DNA of 64,000 nt from Bromus sterilis (taxonomy: Eukaryota > Streptophyta > Magnoliopsida > Poales > Poaceae), in contig OX465597.1 in the NCBI GenBank assembly GCA_950022295.1, positions 183,333,016 through 183,397,015 of the forward strand, given 5' to 3'. This document shows, one piece after another, positions 22,048 through 32,872 of this stretch. A program made the translations under genes and the position numbers. The notes below the pieces were generated by a model. It had not been told where the DNA came from. It ran no database searches and saw nothing but the letters and a program-made list of their open reading frames with translations. The stretch's first letter is position 1; every line of letters starts with the position of its first letter.

Positions 22048-23256
22048 TCAATGCTTGGGTTTAGGTACCCATTCACGAATGGGTCCTTTTGCGTTAGTAA
22101 CAAGGGTCTTAGGCACCCAAATGGACCATGAAATATACTCATCAAAGGAACCAACAAATTTGGCATAAACATGCCCATCATTAGTGCAACAAAGAACATA
22201 AGAGGGGTTAGTTGGTCCGGAAAAATCATTGGGAGTAGCACCACTTCTCTTGGTCACTCCACCCTCAATGGCCTTTGCCACCTTTTCTTCAGGCTTCTCC
22301 CCTTCCTTCACAAATGTGACTTCCTTTGAAGGAGGAGAGGCCTTGCCTTTCTTCTTTTTGTTCTTCCTCTTCTTGTTCTTCTTCTTTGATGAGCTTGCAC
22401 CAAAACCAATGCCTTCTTTGCCAATGACCTCCTTTTGGGCACTCAAGAGATCATTAAGGTTCTTTTCTCCTTGAATGCACGAGACAAGTCCCTTCTCAAG
22501 TTGTGCCTTCAACCTAGCGTTTTCCTCAATGAGAGGAGCATGCTCACAACAAGAGTTAGAGGAACTAGGTTTCGCTACCACAATAATAGGAGAAAAGGTA
22601 GTAATTTCTTTAGTGAGTTGCATACTTGTTTCATCATGAGCCTTCTTGAGAGTCATGAGTTCGTGCTTTAAGGACTTGTGGTCCTTTTCGACTTTCTCAT
22701 GATCCACAAGGAGTCTTTCATGAGCCTCAACAAGTTCATCATTTTTAGTCTTGAGATCACACGCAATAGCATTAGAATGTTTAAGGTCAAGTTTCAGCTT
22801 AGAGATAACACTAGCATACGTCTCATCGAGAGACAACTTAAGCTCACGCTCTTCTTCGAGAGAATGAGATCGCTCCCCTATCTCATCCGAATAGTCGTGA
22901 CTATGACCTTGCAACTCGGTGATAGTCTCATCAAGTTGCTCAATGTGAGCATGGGCTTCACCTAGTTGTTCCAAGAGATCCACAAAATGTCCCTTGGCAA
23001 CTCCATTGAGCTTGGACATGAATAGTTCGAATTCATTTTCTTCTTGTGCTTTGGGCTCCTCGTTATCCTCCACACAATCCAACAATGAAGGGTTAGTGGG
23101 AGTAAACGGTTTAGATTGAGGAGTTACCGAGGTAGTCTTGGCCATGAGACACTTGTGAATGATGTGAGGGTTCTCGTTGGGGGAGTTGAAGAGAGACGTT
23201 GATGAGGGGGATTCAATGGCGATAGCAACGGTGGCGGTTGCCACAATCTCACCACT
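22048..23256 (-). pseudogene. Copia gag C-terminal spacer, coiled coil
   Basis: About 400 codons in the same frame as the gag zinc-knuckle segment, separated from it by one TAA at 23257-23259. The sequence is dominated by heptad-like acidic/basic helices (about residues 60-230, for example EELAH/EKVEKDHKSLKHE-type runs), then a lysine-rich block (KKKNKKRKNKKKKGK), then a segment ending WVPKPKH just before the gag/pol stop. The equivalent region in the second Copia element (58662-59432) has the same organisation, indicating that it is a lineage feature. Confidence 0.75.
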
Positions 23257-24680
23257 TTATTGATCCTCCTCATCATCGGAATAGTATTCTTCTTGAGCCA
23301 CCAACACACGTTGCGGCTTCTTCTTCACAAAGGTCTTGTTCAATGGTGGCTTGTTCTTGTCCTTACGGATGAGCTTTCCACCGTGGTCTTCTCTTTTCTC
23401 ATATGGGCACTCCGCAACGAAGTGACTCACATTGCCACAATTGAAGCAAGTCCTTATTCTTTGGCCCTTTGGCTTAAAGCTACTTGTGTTGGACTTGAAG
23501 TTCTTCTTGTTGCCCCAAAATTGTCGTGAGGCTAGAGCCATATGCTCATTGTAAGCATACTTGGTGTCTTCCGAACCGACATCCTCTTCAACTTCATCTT
23601 CCTCAACTTGAACCTCCTTGGCCTTCAAGGCGAGAGATGGCATCTTGGAGCCACTTTGGTGAGCCAATTTTAACTCGGCCGTGGAGTCCAAGATTTCCAT
23701 GGCAACGAATTCATCCAAGACTTGGTTTGAACTCAACTCTCGAAAGTCGGGCCTTTGACGGATGACCTTGGTGATATGCTTCTTGTGTAGGAGCATAGCC
23801 GTGATGAACTTTCTCTTTATCCATCCGTCGTCGATGTCCATGCTCCCGTGGTCCGTCATGGAGTTTGCGAGAGCCACCAACCTTTGATGAACATCTTCGG
23901 AAGACTCCCCTTCATTCCTGACAAAGTGATCGGCTTGATCTTGAATCTTGTCAAATTTCGAGCACCGTAGCTAGTGCTTCCCATGAGAGTCCTCTCAGGA
24001 ATATCCCACATCTCTTTGGCCGTTTCACACTTTAGGACAAGATTGTATTGCTCTTCCTTCAACCCATTTCCTATCACGAGCATAGCATGACTGTTGATGG
24101 TGTTGTCTCGATATTCTCTAGGGGTCATGTTGTGGCGGTCACGAGGATTGAATCCCTCCTGAACGATGCGCCACAGTTCCACGGAGGACCCCTTCAAATG
24201 TCTCTTCATGCGATGAGCCAAAACTGGATAAGCATATTTTCTAAGGATGGGAATAGTGCCTGCATGTGCAAAATGAGGCTCGGGAAGAGGTATTGAGTAA
24301 TAGGTAACAGGAGGAGCCACCGCGGAATGAATACCCGATCCATTCCCTGAACGAAGAATGGATCGGCCATCATTCCTACCATCATCACTAGGTTGGGAGA
24401 TGACATCTCCTCCACCCAACGTTGGAATGTTGGGGATGATGGTGGGGATGCTTTCCGAGGGCATCCTCGACATGAGGCTACCAAGCATGTCGGTAACTTT
24501 ATTCCTGTGCGCCTTAATGGCGGACATGCCTTCATTGTACTCATGTCGAGAGATATATGATGAGTCATCCTTCGCGAACGCATTCGTGAAGCCCTCGGTA
24601 CTCGGAACCCTTTCCAAGAGGGCAGGGTTCGAAGTAGCTCCGGGAACCTCAACCTCTTTCTATTTATCCTCTTGCGACAT
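23257..24680 (-). pseudogene. Copia gag, frameshifted
   Basis: The gag reading starts at ATG 24680. An early TAG lies at 24660-24662. The frame then runs through a polyglycine/proline N-region, AHRMKRHLKGSSVELWRIVQ and a central capsid-like segment to about 23945, where a small deletion shifts the frame near KFKI. The second frame continues with VHQRLVALANSMTDHG, DDGWIKRKFITAMLL, and a CCHC zinc knuckle CFNCGNVSHFVAEC (C-x2-C-x4-H-x4-C), ending acidic (SDDEEDQ). Gag would form the virus-like particle and bind element RNA. Start chosen because it is the first ATG after the primer-binding site (about 40 bp downstream). Confidence 0.88.
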
Positions 24681-24714
24681 CCTCTTAAGGCGGTAAAGCC
24701 CTTAGTAAGAGACG

Positions 24715-24730
24715 AGGCTCTGATACCAAT
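24715..24730 (-). other. Copia primer-binding site
   Basis: Read on the minus strand directly after the LTR end at 24731, the sequence ATTGGTATCAGAGCC complements the 3' end of plant initiator-Met tRNA, as in most plant Copia elements. It fixes the orientation and the 5' LTR boundary. Confidence 0.9.
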
Positions 24731-25443
24731 TGAAAGGATCGGAATGTCGACTAGAGAGGGGGTGAATAGGCGACTAACATTTTTAAACTTTTCTTAACAA
24801 ATTAGGCTCAACAAGGAATATAGGTTGTCTAGATATGCAACTATGTGAGCAACCTATATGCAAACAACTACAAAACAACAAGCAAATAATAGATAAGCAA
24901 GGGAAGCAACTTCCACACCGTAAAGGTAAAGGGGAACACGGGAGACAAGGATATGTTTCAGAAGTTCCTTCTCTTTTGGGAAGTACGTCTCCGTTTGGAG
25001 AGGGTGAGGAGCACAATGCTCACACGAAGACAACGAGGGCCACCCTATTTCTCCTCACGCTCTTACCAACGTAAGATGTCGTGAAATCACTATCTGTGCC
25101 TTGAAGAAGCACACGAAACCTTTACACAAGAGTGGGGCAGCTCCACACAATTCCGGAGTCTCCCACCAACACCACGAAGCTTCACCACAATGGATTGTGG
25201 CTCCGAGGTGGCCTCAAGCTCTTGATGGCCCCAAACCACAAGAGTAACAAGATCCACAACAATGAGGATGAGAAACAATATTTCCTTTGAATGGAACTTT
25301 AGATCTAGGTCTCGTCCCCCAATTCCTAGCTTTACAACAAGTTTGATTGGCTAGAGATGGAGATCAGAGTCAATGGAGCTTTTTGGCCTCAATGGAGAAT
25401 GAGTGTAGCTTGAGGTAAAAAGGCAAGGAGAAAGAAACCCCCC

Positions 25444-25451
25444 CTTTTATA
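25444..25451 (-). promoter_or_regulatory. TATA box of Copia 5' LTR
   Basis: Minus-strand GGTATAAAAGGGG, about 40 bp downstream of the last quasi-palindrome of the cluster. This is the probable U3/R promoter for the genomic RNA. Confidence 0.65.
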
Positions 25452-25493
25452 CCTCCCACTCAATCCAACCGTTATGTGCAGAAAAGACACAGG

Positions 25494-25950
25494 CCGGTAC
25501 AACCGGCCTGCCACTCCGGTACAACCGGCTAGCCACCCTGAGCCAGCCGAAATCCCTAACCCTAGCCAGAGGTGGAGTGGTCACAGCGGTACAACCGCGA
25601 CCACACCGGTACAACCGGATTTACCGGTACAACAGGTGGGCCACCGCTCCACCACCGGCCTAGGTCAGAAGGCCAGTGGCATGGGTCCGGTGGAAGGACC
25701 GGTAGGGGGCCCGGTACAACCGTTCCACCCCCAAACCCTAGCCCGTAGTGAGGGGAGAGCGGTTGTACCGCTCCTGGCACCGGTTGTACCGGATTTACCG
25801 GTACAACCGGGCCACCATCGCTCGACTACCGGCCCGGGTCAGAGGGGATTCCCTTCCACCCCGGTGGAAGCACCAGTGCAGGGCCGGTAGTACCGGCCCC
25901 TGAGAGGAGCGGTACAACCGGCCTTGTACCCCGGTACAATCGGCCGGCTG
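25494..25950. repeat. Cluster of CCGGTACAACCGG quasi-palindromes
   Basis: Roughly twelve units of a 13-bp near-palindrome appear as CCGGTACAACCGG, GCGGTACAACCGC, CCGGTTGTACCGG and variants such as CCGGTAGTACCGG. They occur in both orientations at irregular spacing and are interspersed with CCACCGGCC-type GC-rich sequence. The same cluster is at 16434-16880 in the other LTR, and smaller clusters are at 19049-19125 and 19527-19562. The symmetry suggests binding sites for a dimeric protein; none is identified. Confidence 0.8.
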
Positions 25951-26552
25951 GTGACCAGGCATACCAGGTTTCTTGATATCTTCCCTCTTGGACGGAAATG
26001 GTCCCGCAGCATCGTGTCCTGTGGGTGAACCTGAAACACTCGAAACGTGGTTAGATACGTAATCCGATATTGTAATCAGCACCAAAAAAAGACGGGAAAT
26101 GTTCCATCACTGCTTCTCTATAATCACGCAAGTGGTACCGCTCTCCACGGTAAGGAGGAAGACCTTAAGGCATAAACGTAGAGCCTGAGTTCAGTGGTTG
26201 TATCCGGAAAGATTCTAGAGTCATTTGTCCTACCCTCCCAACCAACCATCACATATGTGAAACTCATGTTAAAATAAAAAGCACACAAACTCTTCTGTGT
26301 TGGCTAAACTCGTTTTCCACGATAACGTATTTGGTTTGCTGTTGGAACTCGGGCAGAAATGTGTGTCCCGGCTCCAACACTATTCTATAAATGAAAAAAA
26401 ACCTATAATAATAGATGAATTAGAAAACTCAACTGCTCTTTGTGATTTGGTACCGCTTGAACTAACTGGCCCAATTCTTTGTAGGTACTTATTAGGGGGA
26501 GGGCCAACCACCGAATGAACAACGATCTCCCAGTCCCACTTGATTCCAGGGG

Positions 26553-26729
26553 AATTTAGGGAACCCTGCGGACTTGACTATTTTAAGAGGAAGAAATTCG
26601 AAGTGAAATATCTATTTCATGTACCTCCTTATCCTTAGTTTGGATGATTCAAACTAACGATTCTCTATGGGTCAATTACATGCCAATCCCTAATAAACTA
26701 ATAATTTAGGGAACCCTGCGGACTTGACT
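26553..26729. repeat. 27-bp direct repeat pair, 150 bp apart
   Basis: AATTTAGGGAACCCTGCGG followed by ACTTGACT occurs identically at 26553-26579 and 26703-26729. Short identical repeats of this kind are common recombination substrates in plant mitochondrial DNA. Confidence 0.85.
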
Positions 26730-28831
26730 CTTGGTATGTATTTTTTATACAATCAAAGACCAAGGTCGTACGGATAGCAATTCTGGACCATAGGCATAGC
26801 AGCACATAGGTATTCTCTCTTCTTTCTCAATTCAGGGAGGACACTATCTTAATTCTTGTGAAAAGGAAGAAGCAAGTGAAAGGGTAGCAGTACTATATGA
26901 GTTCTCAAAATAAGGGCGAAAAAAAGTCATGTATGATAGTGGTCAAAAGCCTTCCATAGAAGGGAATAGCAACCTGACTAGAAATTCATAGCTGACTAGC
27001 GTACGAACGAGTTGGTCAGGCTATGAATGAAGGCTATTACTCTTCAGGAAGAAGGTACTAATAGCTCGCTCAGAGGTTCAGTCAAGCTCCTCACTCTTGG
27101 TCTGGCGGGGTATATTAGATATAGTAGTGGTGCTTTGAAAGCTTCTTATTTTTTTGAATACTATAGTTGGTTAGGTACAACTTCTTATACTAGGGATGCT
27201 TTTTTGAATCATTGAAAAAGCTTTCAATAGTCTTAGTAAGTTTCAGAAAGGAGAATACCAAGGTGGAATCGAAGATAAAAGTCAAGCAGGTCACACCGCC
27301 GATGAGTTTTGTAGGAAGGATTGCTTGTTAAGCTCTTGCGGAATTTGGACTTATTATTTTGACTTATGGCTCTGAGAAAAAAGCTTTTCTAGATTAGGCT
27401 TTTAGATCTACGAATTACGAGAGAGATCTGCGAAAGTATAAGCGAGATGCTCTTACACCAGAAAGATAGTATAAGCTAGTTCTCACTAGTCGGGCCCTTA
27501 CTCCTACTACTCACCAGCCGAGCCCTTACTCCCATCTACTAATTCTTATTAAAGCTGCAAGTGCATAGGGGAATTTCGCAAGCTAGGAGGAATAGAAAAT
27601 CCTAACTAAGAAACAATCAATCAGTCCACTAAGTCTGTTAAGTAAGAGTTATACGAAATACTGATTCAATGTACGAGTGACTCAATCCCAAAGGTCAATC
27701 CAGCCAGCCGATTTTCGACAAAAAAGGAGTTCACCGTGAATAGATAAAGTCTAATGATAGACACTGGTAATTCTCTCACTAGGCCAACCACTAGAATCAG
27801 TCAATGAAAAAGCAAGCAAGGAGATGTCCTCACTGGACATTAGACTATCCTATTTGTTAAATCCTTTCTATGTTTCTGAGACCCGGAAACCTGTCAAGTA
27901 AGTAGGGATTTCTTTCTCCCCATCCATGGTTTATTTTACTTTTTTATAGGCGTCCAGCGCATGCATACAACCATTCCTTCTTCTCCTCGGAACGTTAGGT
28001 CGGTCGAGCCTCCTCTCAAAAATATACAATCTACTATATGTAATTAGTAGAGAGAAATAGAGTACTCACACAAAGCGAAAGAGCTACACCCGGAAATGCG
28101 AGTCCACTCACTACTCGACTACTGACTTTGAAATGCGAAACAATTATTTCATTCAGTCTGGCGGCAATGAACACAAATAAAATAAAAGGCAACTCATCTA
28201 TTCATTCAATGAAAAAATTTCAGTCAAAGTAAGTCAATGAAAAAACCCCTTACTCCAATCAGTTAGTTAATCTTAACTAGGAAATGCAAGTAAGGAGGCA
28301 TCTCATCTAGGAACTGAACCCACTAACTTCTACTTAATAGAATATTCCAAGAACAGTAAATAAAGTAGTAGAAGTTAAAGTGCTCGCTCATCATCTAGGG
28401 AATAACTAAGATAAATAAATAAGTGTTTCCGCTTATGAAAGGAAAGAAGACCGTTGTCCCTTGCTTCGCACCTCGTCATAGCCCAGAAAAGCTCACTCGG
28501 AGTTCTAGTTAGAGAATGGGGTATGATTCACTACTTGCCTACTGCTACCTGGGTCGTGAGATCGAAGACGGTATACTATTAGACAAGGTTCATTCTAGCT
28601 TTGCTCCTCTTTTTATTTTGATTCTTTCTGTTTCTTTTTACCTGAGCTAATTCTTTACTTGCTTTCGAGCTAACTTGGCTTGGTGTCGGGAATGGATTCA
28701 CAGCAAGAGACAGGGCTAATGGTTGGTTATGTCTACTATATTTAGTATGATTTTTTATATCTTCGACCTTAAGAGGCGGTTTACAAAAGAGAGAGAGCTC
28801 GTGGAAGACTTGAGAAATTGAAATATCTGTC

Positions 28832-28871
28832 CATTTTAGTTTCCATTTCTTCCTAATAGAAAACTAAAATG
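28832..28871. repeat. Short inverted repeat (hairpin)
   Basis: CATTTTAGTTT at 28832-28842 pairs perfectly with AAACTAAAATG at 28861-28871, leaving an 18-base loop. It could be an RNA 3'-end stabilising hairpin in the mitochondrial source or a chance structure. No gene is recognised next to it. Confidence 0.5.
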
Positions 28872-29599
28872 TCATTGTGCGTAACACATCAAATTGGAAG
28901 TGGAATGAAGATAATGCGCTTTACTATTTCATTTTTAGCTGGATTACCCCTTGGGTTGGGCTAACTTGAATCTGTTTTGTTTAGTTTTTCACTAAGCAAT
29001 TGCCTTGATTACTTATCAAATCAAATTCACATTCTTAAATCACTTTCTCTCCCGTACTGATCCTCCTTGCCTTTCCTTCCTTGTCCAGTAAGGTATGAAG
29101 CACTAGCTCAACCACAGCTACAGCTTCTTCTCGAGCAGCTCTTATTCCACCTGTAGCACCGCTTACGAGAGCAATCAAGGGAGAATACTTGTGTAACAAC
29201 GATTTATTTCGCACTAATAAAATAAGGAAATCTGAAACAGTACTAAATAAGACAGTTGCGAACATGCAAAGAAGAGCTGATTCTTTCACAAGCGATTGTG
29301 GGCATTCATAGAATATGAGACTAGTGCCTTACTTGGGGATCTTCTTGAAATAAAACAGATGTCCATTCAATCGGAATTGAGAACAGAATACTCATCTTTA
29401 TTGAGATTCCACGTCCAACATCTGAACGGGGACCTTCTCACCCTGAGCCATGTCTCAAACATATCCTTAGGGTTCTCCATCTCCGGGGCTCCATGGTCAA
29501 AGTGAAGAAACCTTCTATTCGTTTCAAGGGACCCCATTTCAAGAGCCTAGGGCTTTGAAATTAAACCAAGAATCTACTTTCCCCCATGCTCCTCCGCGC

Positions 29600-29885
29600 C
29601 AGTAGTAGTGAAGTTCCCACTCCACGTCGGTCGGCCGGCATGAGGTTTTCCGAAGCTTTGACCACAAGGAACTTCTCTATCTCCTTCTCAAACTTGATCG
29701 CCTTTTTGGGGAGAATAAAAGGACACTCTTTTTCCAATTTCTCTCAGGGACCTTATCGGCTTCAATGGCCTTTTCTTTGCACAAATAAACACTTGATGCC
29801 CTACTTCCCTGCAAAATTTCCTGCTGCTCCCTTCTGCATTCCGTGGCTTTATGCCCTTTCTACCTACATCGATAATAGTGGATTC
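29600..29885 (-). pseudogene. Retroelement gag zinc-knuckle relic
   Basis: On the minus strand, 29836-29880 reads Y-Y-R-C-R-stop-K-G-H-K-A-T-E-C. This is the consensus knuckle C-Y-R-C-G-E-K-G-H-K-A-T-E-C with three single-base losses: Cys to Tyr, Gly to Arg and Glu to stop. The downstream sequence (EKAIEADKVPE, then charged residues) is compatible with an LTR-retrotransposon gag C-terminus. A preceding minus frame (WKDFLTKRFQ at about 29960-29930) could be the capsid end. Only a fragment remains and no pol is adjacent. Gypsy or Copia cannot be decided. Confidence 0.5.
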
Positions 29886-31466
29886 AGCAGGAACTTAAAA
29901 AACTCATCATTCATTTCTCTATCAATTTGAAACCTTTTAGTCAAAAAGTCCTTCCATGAAACTAGGGAAGGAAAACCACCTCTGATTCACCAAGTCTCCC
30001 TTTCTTTGGTCGAAGGCTTCAGATCAAGATCCTTTTTCCTATCTATTGAATATGCAAAGAGAGATGCTTCTTCCTCTTCAAGTTGGAAGTGCAAGAAGAA
30101 ATGTGGTAAATAGGAGTTCCATCTACCACGCACTCGCCCCACACTCCAGCTAACTTCAGCATCCATACTCAGCTAGGAGGAAGGTGCCGGGGACACTATG
30201 AACACACATGTACTTGGTTGACTTCACGTCCCGTCTCACAACCGGGTAAGATCAAATAAACAAACAGCTTGCTTGCCCAATCCCTATTGAGAGGATTTCT
30301 TGAGCTTGAACTTCCTTTTGTAGCTCCGCTCACAAGGACTTCTTTTCATCCGCAATGAAGCTTATACCACCACTTGGTCAGTAAGGCCTGATTCAAAAAA
30401 ATATCAATCACCCCCTTCCCTACTTCAATGGAAAAGGGGGTATCGCCCTTTCACAGCCGCCCCTCCACAAAATTATACCTATCATTTCGCCTAAGATGAT
30501 CACGAACGAAGACAGAGAATTGCGTAGATAGGAGGAAGAAATGAACCAACCCGGGGCCCCAACCAAACAAAAGGCAATGAGAGAAATGATCGGAACGATT
30601 GAGGAAAGAAAGAGAATGGCGGCCCCTTTCCTTTCGCCCAGGGGGCATCGTCGTCGGGCACAGGCTTAGCGGGGTCTAGATGATGATAGAGATCTAGATC
30701 TTTCTATAGATAGATAGATCCTTTGATAAATTTCTATTGATCCGCTTTCAAGATATATGAACAAGAGAGATCCAAAAAATTTCCCTGTAAAAAAAAGAGA
30801 TGAATAGATAGGGCTGAGCCGATAGCAGGACTGGGTACGATGATGGGGCGAGAGAGGGAAAAAACCCTTCGGGATGGGTCGGGAAAAGTGACCTCCGGCT
30901 CAGCCCACGACTTCCTTCCCTTCGCATAGCTCAGGTGACTCCCTTCCCCCTTTTTTCCCAGAATGAATTAGCCCGACACGACGAATCCTGCCCTCCTGTC
31001 TGTCTTTCTTTCTCATTGAATGAACCGCTGCCTGGGACGCCCCTATGCCTATGAATTCAATGATTTAAGGGCCCCGGGAGGAAACTTCGGAAAGAAAGCC
31101 TACTGGTTGGTCTGATTGTCCCCCGGCGGTGCCCGGGCGGTCCTCGGTTAAATCTTGCCGATTCTACCTAGACATGGCTCAAAACGAAGGGGTAAGGCTA
31201 AGTGTTCTTAAAACAAAACTCTTAGTGCACACTTCGGAGCACGGTCTTCCGTTAGGTCCTTTACGGACGACGAAAGCCCCTTGGCTATACTCTACTCTTT
31301 GCCTCCGGCTGTTCTGTTCTTTTCTTTTGGCTTGGCGGAGCTGAGCTGGGTTCCGTTACACTCTGTAGGAAATGCATAGACAGTCCACGCAGCAAACCGA
31401 GGCCCATGCGTTCGCCGTACGTACCGCCTACGAATAATAGGTAACCCCACCCAAGGCAGAGTTTGT

Positions 31467-31500
31467 GAGCCGTGTAATAGGCGACCATTTCGCGCGGTTC
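31467..31500 (+). ncRNA. Group II intron domain V (nad5 intron 3, 3' half)
   Basis: A 34-nt hairpin sequence beginning GAGCCG and ending CGGTTC, the invariant size and closing helix of group II domain V. It is followed by a domain VI-like stem and an AT intron end at 31549-31550, right before nad5 exon d. In plants this intron is trans-spliced, so the 5' half would be elsewhere; none is in this window. Confidence 0.75.
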
Positions 31501-31550
31501 GGGGGGCATTTGAATAAGCCGCTGGCACCCGGCTGCGTCTTTACCCCTAT

Positions 31551-31945
31551 CCAATTTTTGGGCCAATTCCCCCTTCGTACTACCAAAAAATGAGATTCTT
31601 GCCGAATCCGAGTTTGCTGCCCCAACCATTACAAAACTAATACCTATTCTGTTTAGTACTTCAAGTGCTTCTCTAGCGTATAATGTAAATCTCGTAGCGG
31701 ATCAATTCCAACGAGCCTTTCAAACTAGTACTTTTTGTAATCGACTCTATAGCTTCCTCAATAAACGCTGGTTCTTTGATCAAGTTTTGAATGACTTTCT
31801 AGTCAGATCATTCATGTGTTTCGGATATTCAGTCTCATTCGAAGCTTTAGACAAGGGTGCTATTGAGATATTGGGCCCTTATGGCATCTCGTACACATTC
31901 CAATGATTGGCCGAGCTAATAAGTCAACTTCAAAGTGGGTCTGTT
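31551..31945 (+). pseudogene. nad5: nad5 exon d (complex I subunit 5), with nonsense codon
   Basis: 395 bp, the usual length of plant nad5 exon d. In frame it gives NFWANSPFVLPKNEILAE, ESEFAAPTITKLIPILFS, VADQFQRAFQTSTF, NKRWFFDQVLNDFLVRSF, and EALDKGAIEILGPYGISYTF. At 31901-31906 the expected CGA CGA (Arg-Arg) is CAA TGA, creating a stop. Both changes are CpG transitions. NAD5 is the large proton-pumping membrane subunit of complex I. The exon is flanked by the domain V at 31467-31500 upstream and by a GTGCG intron start at 31946, so splice signals are preserved although the reading frame is dead. Confidence 0.92.
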
Positions 31946-32872
31946 GTGCGAAGAGTGCGTTATGAACCGTGGCCGCCTACCTGCTTTGGTTGGTGGGGGC
32001 GGCTCCTCCGTTGTGGGTAAACGGAAAACCCGAATATACGAACCCGAGGAAAGGCTGCACAGCTTCCGTAGGGGCGTTAAGACCGGGATTTTTGTAGTGC
32101 TAGCAGGAATGCAAGTGAATGAATCCAATCCCATCCCCTTTTAAATCGGCGAGGTATTACCTTATTGAAGTAGGGCACGCTACGGAAACACAGGACTGAC
32201 GGGGTGGGGGCTTGCTGTCTACTTGGCGAGCCTTCACTGCCCCCTTCTGTAACTTCCCTTCTTTCGTCCGTCCACAAGGCAGTCAAAAGAAATAGAGAAA
32301 GGGGTGTCTATACCGCAGGAGTCGTGGCGGTTGTATGCCACATGGTCCCTATAGAAAAGGGGACAAGTGAATCATCGCTTTTGAGCGAAGGCAGCCCTCT
32401 ACCATCCATCCCATTGCATTCCTCTCGTAGAGTACTGTACCGTCTCAGACCAGATACATCTATGGAAAGGATTTCATAGAAAATCTGCATTTTTCTATTT
32501 TTTTAATCCCCATGTATTCTGTTATTCCCGTAACTATGGATTGATTGTCCCTACCTAACTAAATGGTAGTGGTCTAGGGAGCGCAATTGCTAGAGCACGT
32601 GAGAATGAAGAGTAATGATTTAAGCAAGAGCAGCCGGACGGACTACTATAGTCAGCTTAGTGACTACTATAGTCTTTTCTTTCTTTGTAGTTAAGTAATA
32701 ATGTTTGGTATAGCAGCCTTCCCGAGCGAGTCTCTAGGATCTCCTGTAAACCCCCAAGTTGTGGTAAAGGGAGGATATTACGAGAAGTAGTGAGTAGAGA
32801 TTCCCCTGTGGAGAGCCGGATGAGGGGAGACCCTCACGTCCGGTTCGGAGGGCGGGGATATCCCGACCCTAC
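31946..32872 (+). other. nad5 group II intron 4 (cis)
   Basis: A 927-bp intron between nad5 exons d and e. It begins GTGCGAAG, the conserved group II 5' start, and ends in AC at 32871-32872. Domain V is at 32813-32846 and a domain VI-like stem follows. No intron-encoded maturase is present. Short frames inside it (for example 31935-32144 and 32204-32479) are chance. Confidence 0.88.
32813..32846 (+). ncRNA. Group II intron domain V (nad5 intron 4)
   Basis: A 34-nt element, GAGCCGGATGAGGGGAGACC followed by CTCACGTCCGGTTC, with the AGC triad near the 5' base and a GAGA-type tetraloop (canonical domain V). It lies 26 bases before the exon e junction. Confidence 0.9.

Larger units (their letters stand above)
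15672..26109 (-). mobile_element. Full-length but defective LTR-Copia retrotransposon
   Basis: The element is 10438 bp and reads on the minus strand. The 5' LTR is at 24731-26109 and the 3' LTR at 15672-17050, both 1379 bp with TG...CA ends (minus strand TGATGGAAC...CCTTTCA). Directly inside the 5' LTR is ATTGGTATCAGAG, the initiator-Met tRNA primer-binding site. Directly inside the 3' LTR is a purine tract (AAAAAGGGGGAGA). The internal order is gag, a coiled-coil/lysine-rich spacer, protease, integrase and RT, then, in place of the rest of RT and RNase H, an unrelated extra ORF. The gag-spacer-pol layout resembles SIRE/Maximus-type Copia elements of cereals. Hand comparison of about 440 bp at one LTR end shows about 25 mismatches, so insertion is old by retrotransposon standards. 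Several nonsense and frameshift lesions make it non-autonomous. Confidence 0.9.
24731..26109 (-). repeat. Copia 5' LTR
   Basis: 1379 bp, the partner of 15672-17050. In this copy the cluster of CCGGTACAACCGG quasi-palindromes (25494-25950) is better preserved, with about twelve recognisable units. It lies upstream of the TATA box at 25444-25451 in element orientation. The rest is non-coding; short frames in it are chance. Confidence 0.9.
26110..31466. other. Mitochondrial-type DNA, block B (gene-poor)
   Basis: Five kilobases of patchwork sequence with no intact recognised gene. It holds a 27-bp direct repeat, a short perfect hairpin and a degenerate retroelement gag fragment (listed separately). 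Short open frames such as 26297-26518 (+), 27027-27215 (+) and 29035-29289 (-) are unassigned. The GC-rich part from about 31090 to 31466 leads into the domain V of nad5 intron 3 and probably is the 3' half of that trans-spliced intron. Confidence 0.5.

Noticed and set aside
16385..25960. CRISPR-like array from regular GGTACAACCGG repeats
   Set aside because: Spacing is irregular, units are near-palindromic 13-mers in both orientations, and they lie within LTRs of a eukaryotic retrotransposon.
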